Shown here: positions 23,520 to 31,950 of the stretch, piece by piece | Layout of the letters: each line of letters starts with the position of its first letter | How positions within the stretch are numbered: the first letter of the stretch is position 1 | NCBI RefSeq assembly: GCF_001044235.1 | Contig: NZ_JYNL01000064.1 | Coordinates: forward strand, 666,065-730,064 | DNA from: Mycolicibacterium chlorophenolicum | GTDB lineage: Bacteria > Actinomycetota > Actinomycetes > Mycobacteriales > Mycobacteriaceae | Reading direction: 5' to 3' | Length of the DNA: 64,000 bases | Translations under genes and position numbers: made by a program | The notes under the pieces: generated by a model | Told to the model about the DNA's origin: nothing | Seen by the model: only the letters and a program-made list of their open reading frames with translations | Databases searched by the model: none

Positions 23520-25553
23520 TCAGGCGGCGGCAACGGCGAGCTCGCGCTCGGCCTTCTTGGCGCCGGGCTTGATGAACTGCTTGGCTGCGATGACTGCCAC
23601 CGCGGCCGCCACCGTGCCGGCCAGCAGCGCGATGACGAAGCCCAGCTTGTTGTCGATGGCGAACAGCACGAAGATGCCGCCGTGGGGCGCCCGCGACGTC
23701 GCGCCGAAGGCCATGGACAGCGCACCGGTGACGGCGCCGCCGAACATCATCGACGGGATGACGCGCAGCGGGTCAGCCGCGGCGAACGGAATGGCGCCCT
23801 CGGAGATGAACGATGCGCCGAGAAGCCATGCCGCACGGCCGTTCTCCCGCTCGGGCTCACTGAACAGCCCGGGCCGCACCGTGGTGGCCAGCGCCATCGC
23901 CAGCGGCGGCACCATGCCGGCCGCCATCACGGCGGCCATGATCTGGATCGACGCGGTGGTCGAGGCCGCCAGGCCGGCGGTGGCGAACGCGTAGGCCGCC
24001 TTGTTCACCGGGCCACCCAGGTCGAAGCACATCATCAGGCCGAGGATCACACCCAGCAGGACCGCCGATGTGCCGGACAGCCCGCTGAGCCAGTTGGTCA
24101 GGCCGGTGTTGATCAGCGCGAGCGGACGGCCCACCAGGAAGAACATGATCAAACCGACGAACAGTGACGCGCCCAGCGGGGTGATCACAACCGGCATCAA
24201 GCCGCGGAACCACTTGGGCACCTTGAGATTGCTGATCCACAGAGCCGCGAAGCCGGCGATGACGCCGCCGACGATACCGCCGATGAATCCGCCGCCGACG
24301 AACACCGCGAGCGCTCCGGCGGTGAAACCGGGCGCGATGCCGGGCCGGTCGGCGATCGCGAACGAGATGTAGCCGGCCAGCGCGGGCACCAGGAAGCTGA
24401 ACGCCAGCCCGCCCAGGGAGAACAGGATCGCGCCCAGGTACTGGGTGAACCCGCCGCTGGGCAGGTTGGTCAACGAGTTGTTCAGCGCGATGATGTTGCC
24501 CAGCGACTGCGTGGCGCCGTCAGGCTTGTTCGCGATCTCGTAGCCGGCGAACAGGAAGCCCAGCGCGATCAGCAGGCCGCCCGCGGCGACGAACGGGATC
24601 ATGTAGCTGACACCGGTCAGCAGGATCTGCCGGGTGCGCGTGCCCCAGCCGACGCCGCCGGCCGGCGCGGAACTCGTCGCGGCGCCGCCGCCTGCGGAGC
24701 CCTCGACCCGCGGTGCGTTCGGATCATCGGCTGCGGCAACGGCTTCGGCGACCATCTTGGCCGGCTCGTTGATCGCCCGCTTCACTCCGGAGGCGATCAC
24801 GGGCTTGCCGGCGAAGCGGCCGCGGTCCTTGACGCCCACGTCGGTCGCGAAGATGACCGCGTCGGCCTTGGCGATGGTCTCGGCCGGCACCGGGGTGCTG
24901 CCCGAGGAGCCCTGCGTCTCGACGACCATGGTCACGCCGGCCTCCTTGGCCGCGGCGGCCAGGGCGTCGGCGGCCATGTAGGTGTGCGCGATTCCGGTGG
25001 GGCACGCGGTGATCGCGATCAGCGTCTTGGCCGCGGACTTCTCCACCGGCGCCGCGGCGGGCGCCGGGGTGGCCGGGGTGGGCGCCGGGTTGACCACACC
25101 GTCGACCAGGCCGACGACCTCGTCGGCCGACGACGCGTTGCGCAGCGCCTCGACGAAGTCCTTGCGCACCAACGCCCTTGCCAGGCTGGACAGCAGCTTC
25201 ATGTGCTCCTGGCCGCCGGAGTCGGGCGCGGCGATCAGGAACGCGAGGTCTGCCGGGCCGTCCGGGGCGCCGAAGTCCACCGCGGGGCTGAGCCGGGCGA
25301 AGCCGATCGTCGGGGTGTCGACGTAGGGGGAGCGGCAGTGCGGGATCGCGATGCCGCCGGGCAGTCCGGTGGCCGACTGCTGTTCGCGCGCCATCGCAGC
25401 GCCGACCAGGCCGTCGGCGTCGTTGGTGCGACCCGCCGCGGCGAGGCTGCCCACCATGCGTGCGATGACCGCCTGCTTGTCACCGTCGACGGCGGTGTCG
25501 AGCAGAACCAGGTCGGTGGTGATGATGGGTGGTGAGGTGGTGGAGCTTGTCAT
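23520..25553 (-). CDS. fruA: Fructose-specific PTS enzyme IIABC
   Basis: This 677-residue permease is one polypeptide of three units in the order A-B-C. EIIA spans about 10-150, with the active His in GGIAIPHCRS (H72). After an Ala/Pro linker comes EIIB, with the phosphocysteine in AITACPTGIAHTYMAADAL (C184). EIIC (from about 300) has eight or more membrane segments, including FVAAGGLLIALGFLFAGYEI and GGFIGGIVGGVIAGFAALWI. It imports fructose as fructose-1-phosphate. It sits between fruK and ptsH in the same direction with gaps of 24 and 35 bases. Confidence 0.95.
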   Translation of the reverse strand: MTSSTTSPPIITTDLVLLDTAVDGDKQAVIARMVGSLAAAGRTNDADGLVGAAMAREQQSATGLPGGIAIPHCRSPYVDTPTIGFARLSPAVDFGAPDGPADLAFLIAAPDSGGQEHMKLLSSLARALVRKDFVEALRNASSADEVVGLVDGVVNPAPTPATPAPAAAPVEKSAAKTLIAITACPTGIAHTYMAADALAAAAKEAGVTMVVETQGSSGSTPVPAETIAKADAVIFATDVGVKDRGRFAGKPVIASGVKRAINEPAKMVAEAVAAADDPNAPRVEGSAGGGAATSSAPAGGVGWGTRTRQILLTGVSYMIPFVAAGGLLIALGFLFAGYEIANKPDGATQSLGNIIALNNSLTNLPSGGFTQYLGAILFSLGGLAFSFLVPALAGYISFAIADRPGIAPGFTAGALAVFVGGGFIGGIVGGVIAGFAALWISNLKVPKWFRGLMPVVITPLGASLFVGLIMFFLVGRPLALINTGLTNWLSGLSGTSAVLLGVILGLMMCFDLGGPVNKAAYAFATAGLAASTTASIQIMAAVMAAGMVPPLAMALATTVRPGLFSEPERENGRAAWLLGASFISEGAIPFAAADPLRVIPSMMFGGAVTGALSMAFGATSRAPHGGIFVLFAIDNKLGFVIALLAGTVAAAVAVIAAKQFIKPGAKKAERELAVAAA

Positions 25554-25577
25554 GGCACTACTTTCGTCGTCGGCGTG

Positions 25578-26555
25578 TTACTGGGTGGCGGGAATCGGTG
25601 AGATGGGCGAGACCTGCACGGCGGTGAGGTCGATCTGGGCGGGGGTCGGCAGCGTGGTGCCGGGCAGTGCCGCGGCCGCGCTGCCGTAGGCCACGGCCAT
25701 CTGCAGCCGCTGCGGCGGAACGGCGCCGCCGACTTCGGCGCGGACGTAGCCGGCCAGCGACGAGTCCCCCGCGCCCACGGTGCTGCGCGGCACGATCGGC
25801 GGCGGGGTCGCCATCCAGGCGCCGTTCGCGTCGACGAGCACCGCCCCCTCGGCGCCGAGGGTGGCGAGCACCGCGCCGATGCCGCGGTCGATGAGTTGAC
25901 GGGCTGCGGTCACCACCGGCTCCGGATCGCCCTGGGCGACAGCGCTTTCCAAGACCTCGGGGGAGAGGCCGAGCACGCTGGCCAGTTCCTCGGCGTTCGG
26001 CTTGATCAGATCCGGGGCGCCGCGCTCGAGCGAACCGACCAGAGCGGCCAGCGGTGCGTCGGAGGTGTCGACGGCGACGCGGCAGGGGCGCGAGGCGAGC
26101 AACGCGACGACGTCGCCGTACCAGGACGCCGGCATCCCGGGCGGCAGCGATCCGGACATCACCACCCAGTCCGCGCCGTCGGCGGCGGCGAGCACCGCGT
26201 CGGTCAGTGCGCCGACCGTGGCCTCGTCGAGCGTCGCGCCCGGCTCGTTGATCTTGGTGGTGGTGCCGTCGGGCTCGGTGATGGTCAGATTGGTGCGGGC
26301 CGCCTCGGCGGTGGGCACGATCTGGAACGACACCGCCGCGGTCTCGAGCGCGGTGATCAACGGGTCGTTGCCGGCCGCGGGCAGGACGGCGAGCGCGTCG
26401 AGGCCGGCGAGGGTGAGCGCGCGGGCGACGTTGACGCCCTTGCCGCCGGCCTGGCTGGTGACCGAGGTGACGCGGTGGACGGCGCCGCGCGTCAGCGGGG
26501 ACGGCAGCGTGACCGTGCGGTCGATGCTCGGGTTCGGCGTGACGGTGACGATCAC
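25578..26555 (-). CDS. fruK: 1-phosphofructokinase
   Basis: This is a 325-residue PfkB-family kinase that converts fructose-1-phosphate to fructose-1,6-bisphosphate with ATP. It starts MIVTVTPNPSIDRTVTLPSP and has the substrate loop SQAGGKGVNVARALTLAG (about 35-52). A second PfkB signature near the C-terminus is STVGAGDSSLAGYV, which holds the catalytic Asp. The GTG start overlaps the stop of fruR, so translation is coupled. It works with FruA directly upstream of its product in the pathway. Confidence 0.94.
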   Translation of the reverse strand: MIVTVTPNPSIDRTVTLPSPLTRGAVHRVTSVTSQAGGKGVNVARALTLAGLDALAVLPAAGNDPLITALETAAVSFQIVPTAEAARTNLTITEPDGTTTKINEPGATLDEATVGALTDAVLAAADGADWVVMSGSLPPGMPASWYGDVVALLASRPCRVAVDTSDAPLAALVGSLERGAPDLIKPNAEELASVLGLSPEVLESAVAQGDPEPVVTAARQLIDRGIGAVLATLGAEGAVLVDANGAWMATPPPIVPRSTVGAGDSSLAGYVRAEVGGAVPPQRLQMAVAYGSAAAALPGTTLPTPAQIDLTAVQVSPISPIPATQ

Positions 26556-27331
26556 TGGTGATCTCCTGCGCAGATGATTTCGAGGCCCTGTTCGGTCAGT
26601 TCGGCGCGGTCGGCGGCGCTGATCTCGGGGTCGGTGATGAGGGTGTCGACACTGGTGATCGGCGCGAAGCTGACGAAGTCCTCGCGGCCGACCTTGGAGG
26701 AGTCCGCGGCGACCACGACGTAGTTGGCCGCCCGCACCATGGCCCGCTTGACCGCCGCCTCCTCGCTGTCGGGGGTGGACAGGCCGTGCCGGATGCTGAT
26801 CGCGTTGGTGCCGATGAAGGCGATGTCGACGCGCAGGGTGTCGAGCACCCGCAGCGTCTGTTCGCCGACGGCGGCCTGCGTAACTCCGCGCACGCGGCCG
26901 CCGAGTAGTTGCAGCGACACGGTGGGCATGGTGGCCAGCCGCGCCGCGATGGGCACCGAGTTGGTGACGACGACGAGTTCGCGGTCGGTCGGCAGGTGCG
27001 CCGCGATGCGCATCGTGGTGGTGCCGGCGTCGAGCAGGACACTCGCGCCGCTGAGGGGGAAGAACTCGGCCGCCGCGGCGGCGATGGCGTCCTTGTGCTC
27101 GGACCGGGTGACGTCGCGCTCGCCGACGCCGGGCTCGACGAGATGCAGGGCGCGGACAGGGACCGCTCCGCCGTGCACGCGGCGCACGATGCCCGCCTTG
27201 TCGAGCACGGCGAGGTCGCGCCGCACGGTCTCGGTCGTCACGTCGTAGGCCTGCGCGAGCTCGGTCACCGAGGCGCGGCCCTTCGCCATCACCAAGGAGG
27301 CGATGGCTTGCTGCCGTTCTTCGGGGTACAT
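26552..27331 (-). CDS. fruR: DeoR family fructose operon repressor
   Basis: This is a 259-residue DeoR-type regulator. The N-terminal winged HTH reads MYPEERQQAIASLVMAKGRA, SVTELAQAYDVTTETVRRDL, the family signature. The C-terminal DeoRC sugar-phosphate sensor domain includes LLDAGTTTMRIAAHLPTDRE, VVTNSVPIAARLA and GGRVRGVTQAAVG. The likely inducer is fructose-1-phosphate. It is the first gene of the fru operon and is divergent from ptsI, so it can control both from the 102-base intergenic region. Confidence 0.93.
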   Translation of the reverse strand: MYPEERQQAIASLVMAKGRASVTELAQAYDVTTETVRRDLAVLDKAGIVRRVHGGAVPVRALHLVEPGVGERDVTRSEHKDAIAAAAAEFFPLSGASVLLDAGTTTMRIAAHLPTDRELVVVTNSVPIAARLATMPTVSLQLLGGRVRGVTQAAVGEQTLRVLDTLRVDIAFIGTNAISIRHGLSTPDSEEAAVKRAMVRAANYVVVAADSSKVGREDFVSFAPITSVDTLITDPEISAADRAELTEQGLEIICAGDHQ

Positions 27332-27397
27332 GGAGCTCCGTTTGTGTTGGGATACGTCCGGTTTGTTGTTGATATGTTTGGTTTTACTCCTGAACGT

Positions 27398-27411
27398 GTT
27401 GACTTGTCAAC
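27398..27411. promoter_or_regulatory. Candidate FruR operator between fruR and ptsI
   Basis: GTTGAC at 27398 and GTCAAC ending at 27411 form a 6-base inverted repeat with a TT centre, 23 bases ahead of the ptsI ATG. The 102-base intergenic region is unusually AT-rich for this genome and holds further TGTTGAT/TGTTTG-like half-sites at about 27365-27382. The position between the divergent genes suits a DeoR-type repressor controlling both. Confidence 0.5.
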
Positions 27412-27433
27412 GGTTTCTTGTAACCTGGTTCAC

Positions 27434-29143
27434 ATGACCGCGACGTCTTCGCTCAGCTCACAGAGCGCTTCCCGCCCAGATCCCGGCACCGTGCTGCAGG
27501 GGGTTCCCGTCGTCGCCGGCGTGGCCTACGCACCCGTGATCCGCCCCGGCCGGCTCCCCGAAGTCGACGTCAGTGGGCTCCCCGAGGTCGCCGAGGGCGA
27601 CCGGGCGGCCGAGGGCGAGCGCTTCACCGCCGCGGCGGCGACCGTGGCCGGCCGCCTGCGCGACCGCGCCGCCCACGCCACCGGCGCCGCGTCCGAGGTG
27701 CTCGCGGCGACGGCCACGCTCGCGCAGGACCGCGGCTGGCTCGGCGCCGCAGAGAAACGGATCAAAGAGGGCGCCCCCGCGGCCCGCGCGGTCAACGGGG
27801 CGATCGACCAGTTCGTCGAGATGTTCACCAAGCTCGGCGGCCTGATGGCCGAGCGCGTGACCGACCTGCGCGACATCCGCGACCGGGTGATCGCCGAACT
27901 CAACGGCCTGCCCGAGCCGGGCGTCCCGCTGCCCGACTCGCCGTCGGTGCTGTGCGCGGAGGATCTCGCCCCCGCCGACACCGCGGGGCTCGACCCCGCG
28001 GTGATCGTCGCGCTGGCCACCACGCTGGGCGGCCCGACCAGCCACACCGCGATCATCGCGCGCCAGTTGGGCATCCCGTGCGTCGTCGCCGTCCACGGAT
28101 TGGACGACGTGCCCGCCGGCACGACGGTGCTGGTCGACGGAACCCTCGGCACGGTCACCGTCACGCCTGACGAGTCCGCGGCGCAGGACGCCGTCGCCGA
28201 GGCCGCGCGCGTCGCTGCGGCGGCCGCCGACTGGTCCGGCCCGGGCGCGACCGCCGACGGCCACCAGGTCGCCGTGCTGGCCAACGTGCAGGACGGGGCC
28301 GCGGCCCGCGCCGCGCGCGAGACCCCGGCCGAAGGGGTCGGCCTGTTCCGCACCGAACTGTGCTTCCTCAACACCGACGCCGAGCCGACCGTCGACGAGC
28401 AGGCGCAGATCTACGGCGAGGTGCTCGAGGCGTTCGCGGGCCGCAAGGTCGTGATCCGCACGCTCGACGCGGGCTCCGACAAGCCGCTCAAGTTCGCCGG
28501 CCATCCCGACGAGGCCAACCCGGCGCTCGGCGTGCGCGGCATCCGGATCGCGGAGAACAACCCCGGGCTGCTGCACCACCAACTCGATGCGATCGCGGCC
28601 GCGGCGGAGAAGTCCGGCGAGCAGCCGTGGGTGATGGCGCCCATGATCGCCACCGCGCAGGAAGCGGAATCGTTTGCCGCACAGGCACGTTCGCGCGGCT
28701 TGACGCCCGGGGTGATGATCGAGGTACCCGCGGCGGCGCTGCTGGCCGAGCGGATCCTCGAGCACGTCGACTTCCTGTCGATCGGCACGAACGACCTCGC
28801 GCAGTACACGATGGCCGCCGACCGGATGTCGGCCGAGTTGGCCACCCTGACCGATCCGTGGCAGCCCGCGGTGCTCGCGCTCGTCGCGATGACCGTGCGC
28901 GCCGGCGCGGCGGTCGGCAAGCCGGTCGGTGTCTGCGGGGAGGCCGCCGCCGATCCGCTGCTGGCGTGCGTGCTCACCGGCCTGGGTGTCACCTCGCTGT
29001 CCGCCGCGGCCGCCGCGGTGCAGGGCGTCGGAGCGAAGCTGGCGCAGGTCACGCTGCAGCAATGCCGCGAGGCCGCGGACGCGGTGCTGGGTACGGCGAG
29101 TGCCGCCGAGGCGCGGGCCGCCGCCCTGGCTGTCCTGGGCTGA
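27434..29143 (+). CDS. ptsI: Phosphoenolpyruvate-protein phosphotransferase (enzyme I)
   Basis: This 570-residue enzyme I takes phosphate from PEP and passes it to HPr. The N-terminal phosphohistidine domain has GGPTSHTAIIARQLGIPCVV with active H204. The TIM-barrel PEP-binding domain includes GVGLFRTELCFLNTDAEPTV, VIRTLDAGSDKPLKF, NPALGVRGIRI and DFLSIGTNDLAQYTMAADR. The active-site Cys is in GVCGEAAADP. The ATG at 27434 gives a slightly extended Ser-rich N-terminus. With ptsH and fruA nearby, the whole fructose PTS is in one cluster. Confidence 0.95.
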   Translation: MTATSSLSSQSASRPDPGTVLQGVPVVAGVAYAPVIRPGRLPEVDVSGLPEVAEGDRAAEGERFTAAAATVAGRLRDRAAHATGAASEVLAATATLAQDRGWLGAAEKRIKEGAPAARAVNGAIDQFVEMFTKLGGLMAERVTDLRDIRDRVIAELNGLPEPGVPLPDSPSVLCAEDLAPADTAGLDPAVIVALATTLGGPTSHTAIIARQLGIPCVVAVHGLDDVPAGTTVLVDGTLGTVTVTPDESAAQDAVAEAARVAAAAADWSGPGATADGHQVAVLANVQDGAAARAARETPAEGVGLFRTELCFLNTDAEPTVDEQAQIYGEVLEAFAGRKVVIRTLDAGSDKPLKFAGHPDEANPALGVRGIRIAENNPGLLHHQLDAIAAAAEKSGEQPWVMAPMIATAQEAESFAAQARSRGLTPGVMIEVPAAALLAERILEHVDFLSIGTNDLAQYTMAADRMSAELATLTDPWQPAVLALVAMTVRAGAAVGKPVGVCGEAAADPLLACVLTGLGVTSLSAAAAAVQGVGAKLAQVTLQQCREAADAVLGTASAAEARAAALAVLG

Positions 29144-29165
29144 GCGCGCCGGGAGGGCTCCGCAG

Positions 29166-29184
29166 TTAGGTAAGGCGTACCTAT
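29166..29184. promoter_or_regulatory. IdeR-like iron box 1 upstream of the porin gene
   Basis: The 19-base site TTAGGTAAGGCGTACCTAT matches the mycobacterial IdeR consensus (TTAGGTTAGSCTAACCTAA, from memory) at 15 of 19 positions, including both outer half-sites TTAGGT and ACCTA. It lies 71 bases ahead of the GTG start. IdeR-Fe(II) dimers bind such boxes and repress when iron is sufficient. Confidence 0.65.
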
Positions 29185-29190
29185 TGTTTC

Positions 29191-29209
29191 TTAGGTAACC
29201 CTCAGCTAA
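29191..29209. promoter_or_regulatory. IdeR-like iron box 2 upstream of the porin gene
   Basis: The 19-base site TTAGGTAACCCTCAGCTAA also matches the IdeR consensus at 15 of 19 positions, with a strong left half-site and a weaker right one. It starts 25 bases after box 1, so two IdeR dimer pairs could bind side by side. It lies 46 bases ahead of the GTG and would probably overlap or follow the core promoter. Confidence 0.5.
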
Positions 29210-29254
29210 TGTCCGGCTGGCATTCACCCTGTGACCAGCTAGAGGAGTCCTTCC

Positions 29255-30604
29255 GTGCCCTACGTTCTTCCGCTTGCCGTCGGCGGCGCCGCGCCCCGCG
29301 CGAACAGATTCGCCGTCGCGAGCGCCGCCATGCTGTGTGCCTCGGCGGTCGCCGTCGCCCCGATGTCATCGATGGTGACCGCGACGGAGATCCAACACCG
29401 CGCGGTGCAGTTGACCGCCGCCGCCAACCCGGTGCTCGAGAACCCGCTGGTCGTCTGGCAGAACAACTTCGCCAACACCTTCACCAACGTCAAGACGCTG
29501 TTCAGTGCGGTCAGCAGCCAGCCGCTGCCGGTGCTGAACCAGGTGATCGCCAACAGCAAGGACTACCTCGACGCCATCGTCGGCGCCAAGGCCGCACCGG
29601 GTCAGCGGCGCGGCACCGGCATCCTCGGCTCGCTGGAGGGCTTGGAGCGCACCGCGACGAACCTGCCGGTGCGGCTGCAGGCGGCAGGCGAGTTCATCAA
29701 GCAGGGCCAATTCACCGAAGCGCTGGTCGAACTCAACACCTGGGCGCTGGTGGCACTGGAGAACATCGGCCAGCCGCTGCTGTCGATCCTGACGATCCCC
29801 AGCGACATCATGGCCGCGGTCGGGCGGGTCTACGACTCCCTGATCACCCGCGGCACGGCGTCGAATGTCACCCGTGGCCTGCTCGTGCCGGGCATCACCG
29901 CCGCCTTCGCGATCGCCAACGTGGCGGACACCATCTACACCGCGGTGAAGGAGGGCAACCTCAAGGACGCGTTCACCGCCGTCGTCAACGCGCCCGGCAT
30001 CGTCGCCGGCGCGTTCATCAACGGCTACCGGCCGTACTTCGGCAAGGACGCCGACGGCAATCCGATCTACGCCACCGAGGATTTCCAGGGTCTGCTGTCC
30101 CCGCGGGGCACCATCGACCAGTTCCTGGTGCGTCTGCCGCAGGCCATCGCGGCCGCGCTGAAGCCGCCGGCCGACACCACCGCCGTGACGACCGTGCCGT
30201 CGACGGCCACGCTGGTCGCCGTCGACACCGTCTCGGCAACCGAAAAGTCCTCTGCCGGAGTCAAATTCGAGGACGACGACGCACCGGAATCGCCGTCGGG
30301 TGCCGTCGCGACGGACGATGACGAGACGGCGAGCGAGGACGTCACGGAAGACACCGTCACCGAGGACGTCAGCGAGGACACCGACACCGCGGTGACCGAG
30401 GACGACGCGACCACCGGGGACGTCGCCACCGACGACGGCGACGCTGCTGCCGATGACGCAGCGGACGACTCGGCCGCCGACGCGTCGACGAAGCCGGATA
30501 CGGCCGAGTCGGAGAAGGCCGACAAGTCGGAGAAGGCGGACAAGACAGAGAAGGCGGACAAGGCGAGCTCGGACACGTCCAGCTCGGCGTCCGCGGCCGC
30601 CTGA
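29255..30604 (+). CDS. GjpA-type outer-membrane porin/surface protein with charged tail
   Basis: The GTG behind AGAGGAG starts a 449-residue exported protein. It has a signal segment (FAVASAAMLCASAVAVAPMS) and then the conserved helical domain LENPLVVWQNNFANTFTNVK, PVLNQVIANSKDYLDAIVG and VGRVYDSLITRG, which is shared with proteins labelled GjpA porin (named from Gordonia) and with some mycobacterial PE-like domains. A long acidic tail (about 335-415, rich in D/E/T) and a final Lys/Glu repeat (EKADKSEKADKTEKADK, 420-436) follow. Pore function is by family label only. Two IdeR-like boxes suggest iron control. Confidence 0.75.
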   Translation: MPYVLPLAVGGAAPRANRFAVASAAMLCASAVAVAPMSSMVTATEIQHRAVQLTAAANPVLENPLVVWQNNFANTFTNVKTLFSAVSSQPLPVLNQVIANSKDYLDAIVGAKAAPGQRRGTGILGSLEGLERTATNLPVRLQAAGEFIKQGQFTEALVELNTWALVALENIGQPLLSILTIPSDIMAAVGRVYDSLITRGTASNVTRGLLVPGITAAFAIANVADTIYTAVKEGNLKDAFTAVVNAPGIVAGAFINGYRPYFGKDADGNPIYATEDFQGLLSPRGTIDQFLVRLPQAIAAALKPPADTTAVTTVPSTATLVAVDTVSATEKSSAGVKFEDDDAPESPSGAVATDDDETASEDVTEDTVTEDVSEDTDTAVTEDDATTGDVATDDGDAAADDAADDSAADASTKPDTAESEKADKSEKADKTEKADKASSDTSSSASAAA

Positions 30605-30623
30605 CGCTGCGCCACCGGCTGGA

Positions 30624-30851
30624 TCAGGACGTCCAGCCGGTGGCCTGCGGCCACGACTCCACGTCGACACCGTCGCGTCGAAGCACCACAGATGAATATC
30701 CGCGGTCCGCGGCGATGGCGGTCGTGTCCGCGTAGACCCGCCGGGCTTCCTCTTCGGGACCGGTCACGAGTGACAACTCTTCCGCACCACCGTCGGGGTT
30801 ACCGCGGTCATAGAGGGTGGCGGCGACGACTTCCCAGATGCTGTTGGCCAT
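30624..30851 (-). CDS. Small hypothetical protein, 75 residues
   Basis: The protein starts MANSIWEVVAATLYDRGNPD and ends WPQATGWTS. It is acidic and probably one alpha/beta domain: a strand (WEVVAATLYD), a helix GPEEEARRVYADTTAIAADR and a strand YSSVVLRRDGVDVESW. That pattern resembles small actinobacterial proteins of unknown function. A G-rich stretch lies 13 bases ahead of the ATG, an imperfect ribosome site. It is convergent with the porin gene and divergent from the pirin. Confidence 0.6.
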   Translation of the reverse strand: MANSIWEVVAATLYDRGNPDGGAEELSLVTGPEEEARRVYADTTAIAADRGYSSVVLRRDGVDVESWPQATGWTS

Positions 30852-30975
30852 GGCGGGGGAGTACCCCCTGAACGTGGGCCTAGTGTGCGTCCAGCGCGCC
30901 GATCGGGCCGATTCGGCGATCTGGTCGCGCACCAGCGCTCGGAATGAATCGGACCACGGTCCGGTTAGATGGGGT

Positions 30976-31950
30976 ATGCCCGCGATCACCGCCGACACCC
31001 TGACTCTGCCCCGCATCGCCGCCCCGGCCCCCACCGACACCGACCGCCCCGTGCGCTCGGTGACGACCGGACCCCGCGGGTACGAAGGCGAAGGCTTCCC
31101 CGTGGTCCGCGCGTTCGCGGGCGTCAGCGCACGCGACCTGGACCCGTTCGTCCACATGGACCAGATGGGCGAGGTCGAGTATCAACCCGGGGAGCCGCGC
31201 GGCACCGACTGGCACCCGCACCGCGGCTTCGAGACCGTCACGTACATGATCGACGGCCGCTTCGCGCATCAGGACTCCCACGGCGGCGGCGGACTGATCA
31301 CCGACGGCGCCACCCAGTGGATGACCGCCGGATCCGGCATCCTGCACATCGAGACACCCCCGGCGGAACTGGTCGAAAGTGGCGGCATGTTCCACGGCAT
31401 CCAGCTGTGGGTGAACCTGCCGCGCAAGGACAAGTTCGCCGCGCCCCGCTACCAGTCGATCGAGGGCCCGCAGGTCGGTCTGCTCTCCTCCGACGACGGC
31501 GGCGCGCTGGTGCGCGTGATCGCCGGGGACATCGACGGCGCATCGGGTCCCGGCGCGACGCACACGCCGATCACGCTGGCGCACGCCACCATCGAACCCG
31601 GTGCCCGGCTCAACGTGCCCTGGAACCGCGACTTCAACGCGCTCGTCTACGTCCTGTCCGGCCGCGGTTCGGTCGGTCCCGTCGACCATCCGATCGAGCA
31701 GGGTCAGCTGGCCGTGCTCGGCCCCGGCGACCGCATCACGGTCGCGGCCTCGCGGACCCAGGAGTCGCACCGGCCCGCCCTCGAGGTTCTGCTGCTGGGC
31801 GGCAAGCCGATTCGCGAGCCCGTGTTCCAGTACGGCCCGTTCGTGATGAACTCCAAGTCCGAGCTCATCGCCGCCGTCGAGGACTTCAACGCCGGCCGGT
31901 TCGGGACGATCCCGCCGAACGCGCTGATGCCGCACCGCCCGTCACGCTGA
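30976..31950 (+). CDS. Pirin family bicupin protein (intact)
   Basis: This is a 324-residue pirin. The N-terminal cupin holds the metal ligands in DWHPHRGFETVTYMIDGRFA (H-P-H) and HQDSHGG, with TAGSGILHIE completing the set. The region FHGIQLWVNLPRKDKFAAPR and the C-terminal cupin (LNVPWNRDFNALVYVLSGRG, LGGKPIREPVFQYGPFVMNS) are standard. Bacterial pirins act as metal-dependent quercetinase-like enzymes or modulate metabolic enzymes; the role here is unknown. It is intact, unlike the pirin at 10235. Confidence 0.9.
   Translation: MPAITADTLTLPRIAAPAPTDTDRPVRSVTTGPRGYEGEGFPVVRAFAGVSARDLDPFVHMDQMGEVEYQPGEPRGTDWHPHRGFETVTYMIDGRFAHQDSHGGGGLITDGATQWMTAGSGILHIETPPAELVESGGMFHGIQLWVNLPRKDKFAAPRYQSIEGPQVGLLSSDDGGALVRVIAGDIDGASGPGATHTPITLAHATIEPGARLNVPWNRDFNALVYVLSGRGSVGPVDHPIEQGQLAVLGPGDRITVAASRTQESHRPALEVLLLGGKPIREPVFQYGPFVMNSKSELIAAVEDFNAGRFGTIPPNALMPHRPSR

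Noticed and set aside
27458..29227. 589-codon minus-strand frame
   Set aside because: Antisense to ptsI with its active histidine and PEP-binding motifs.
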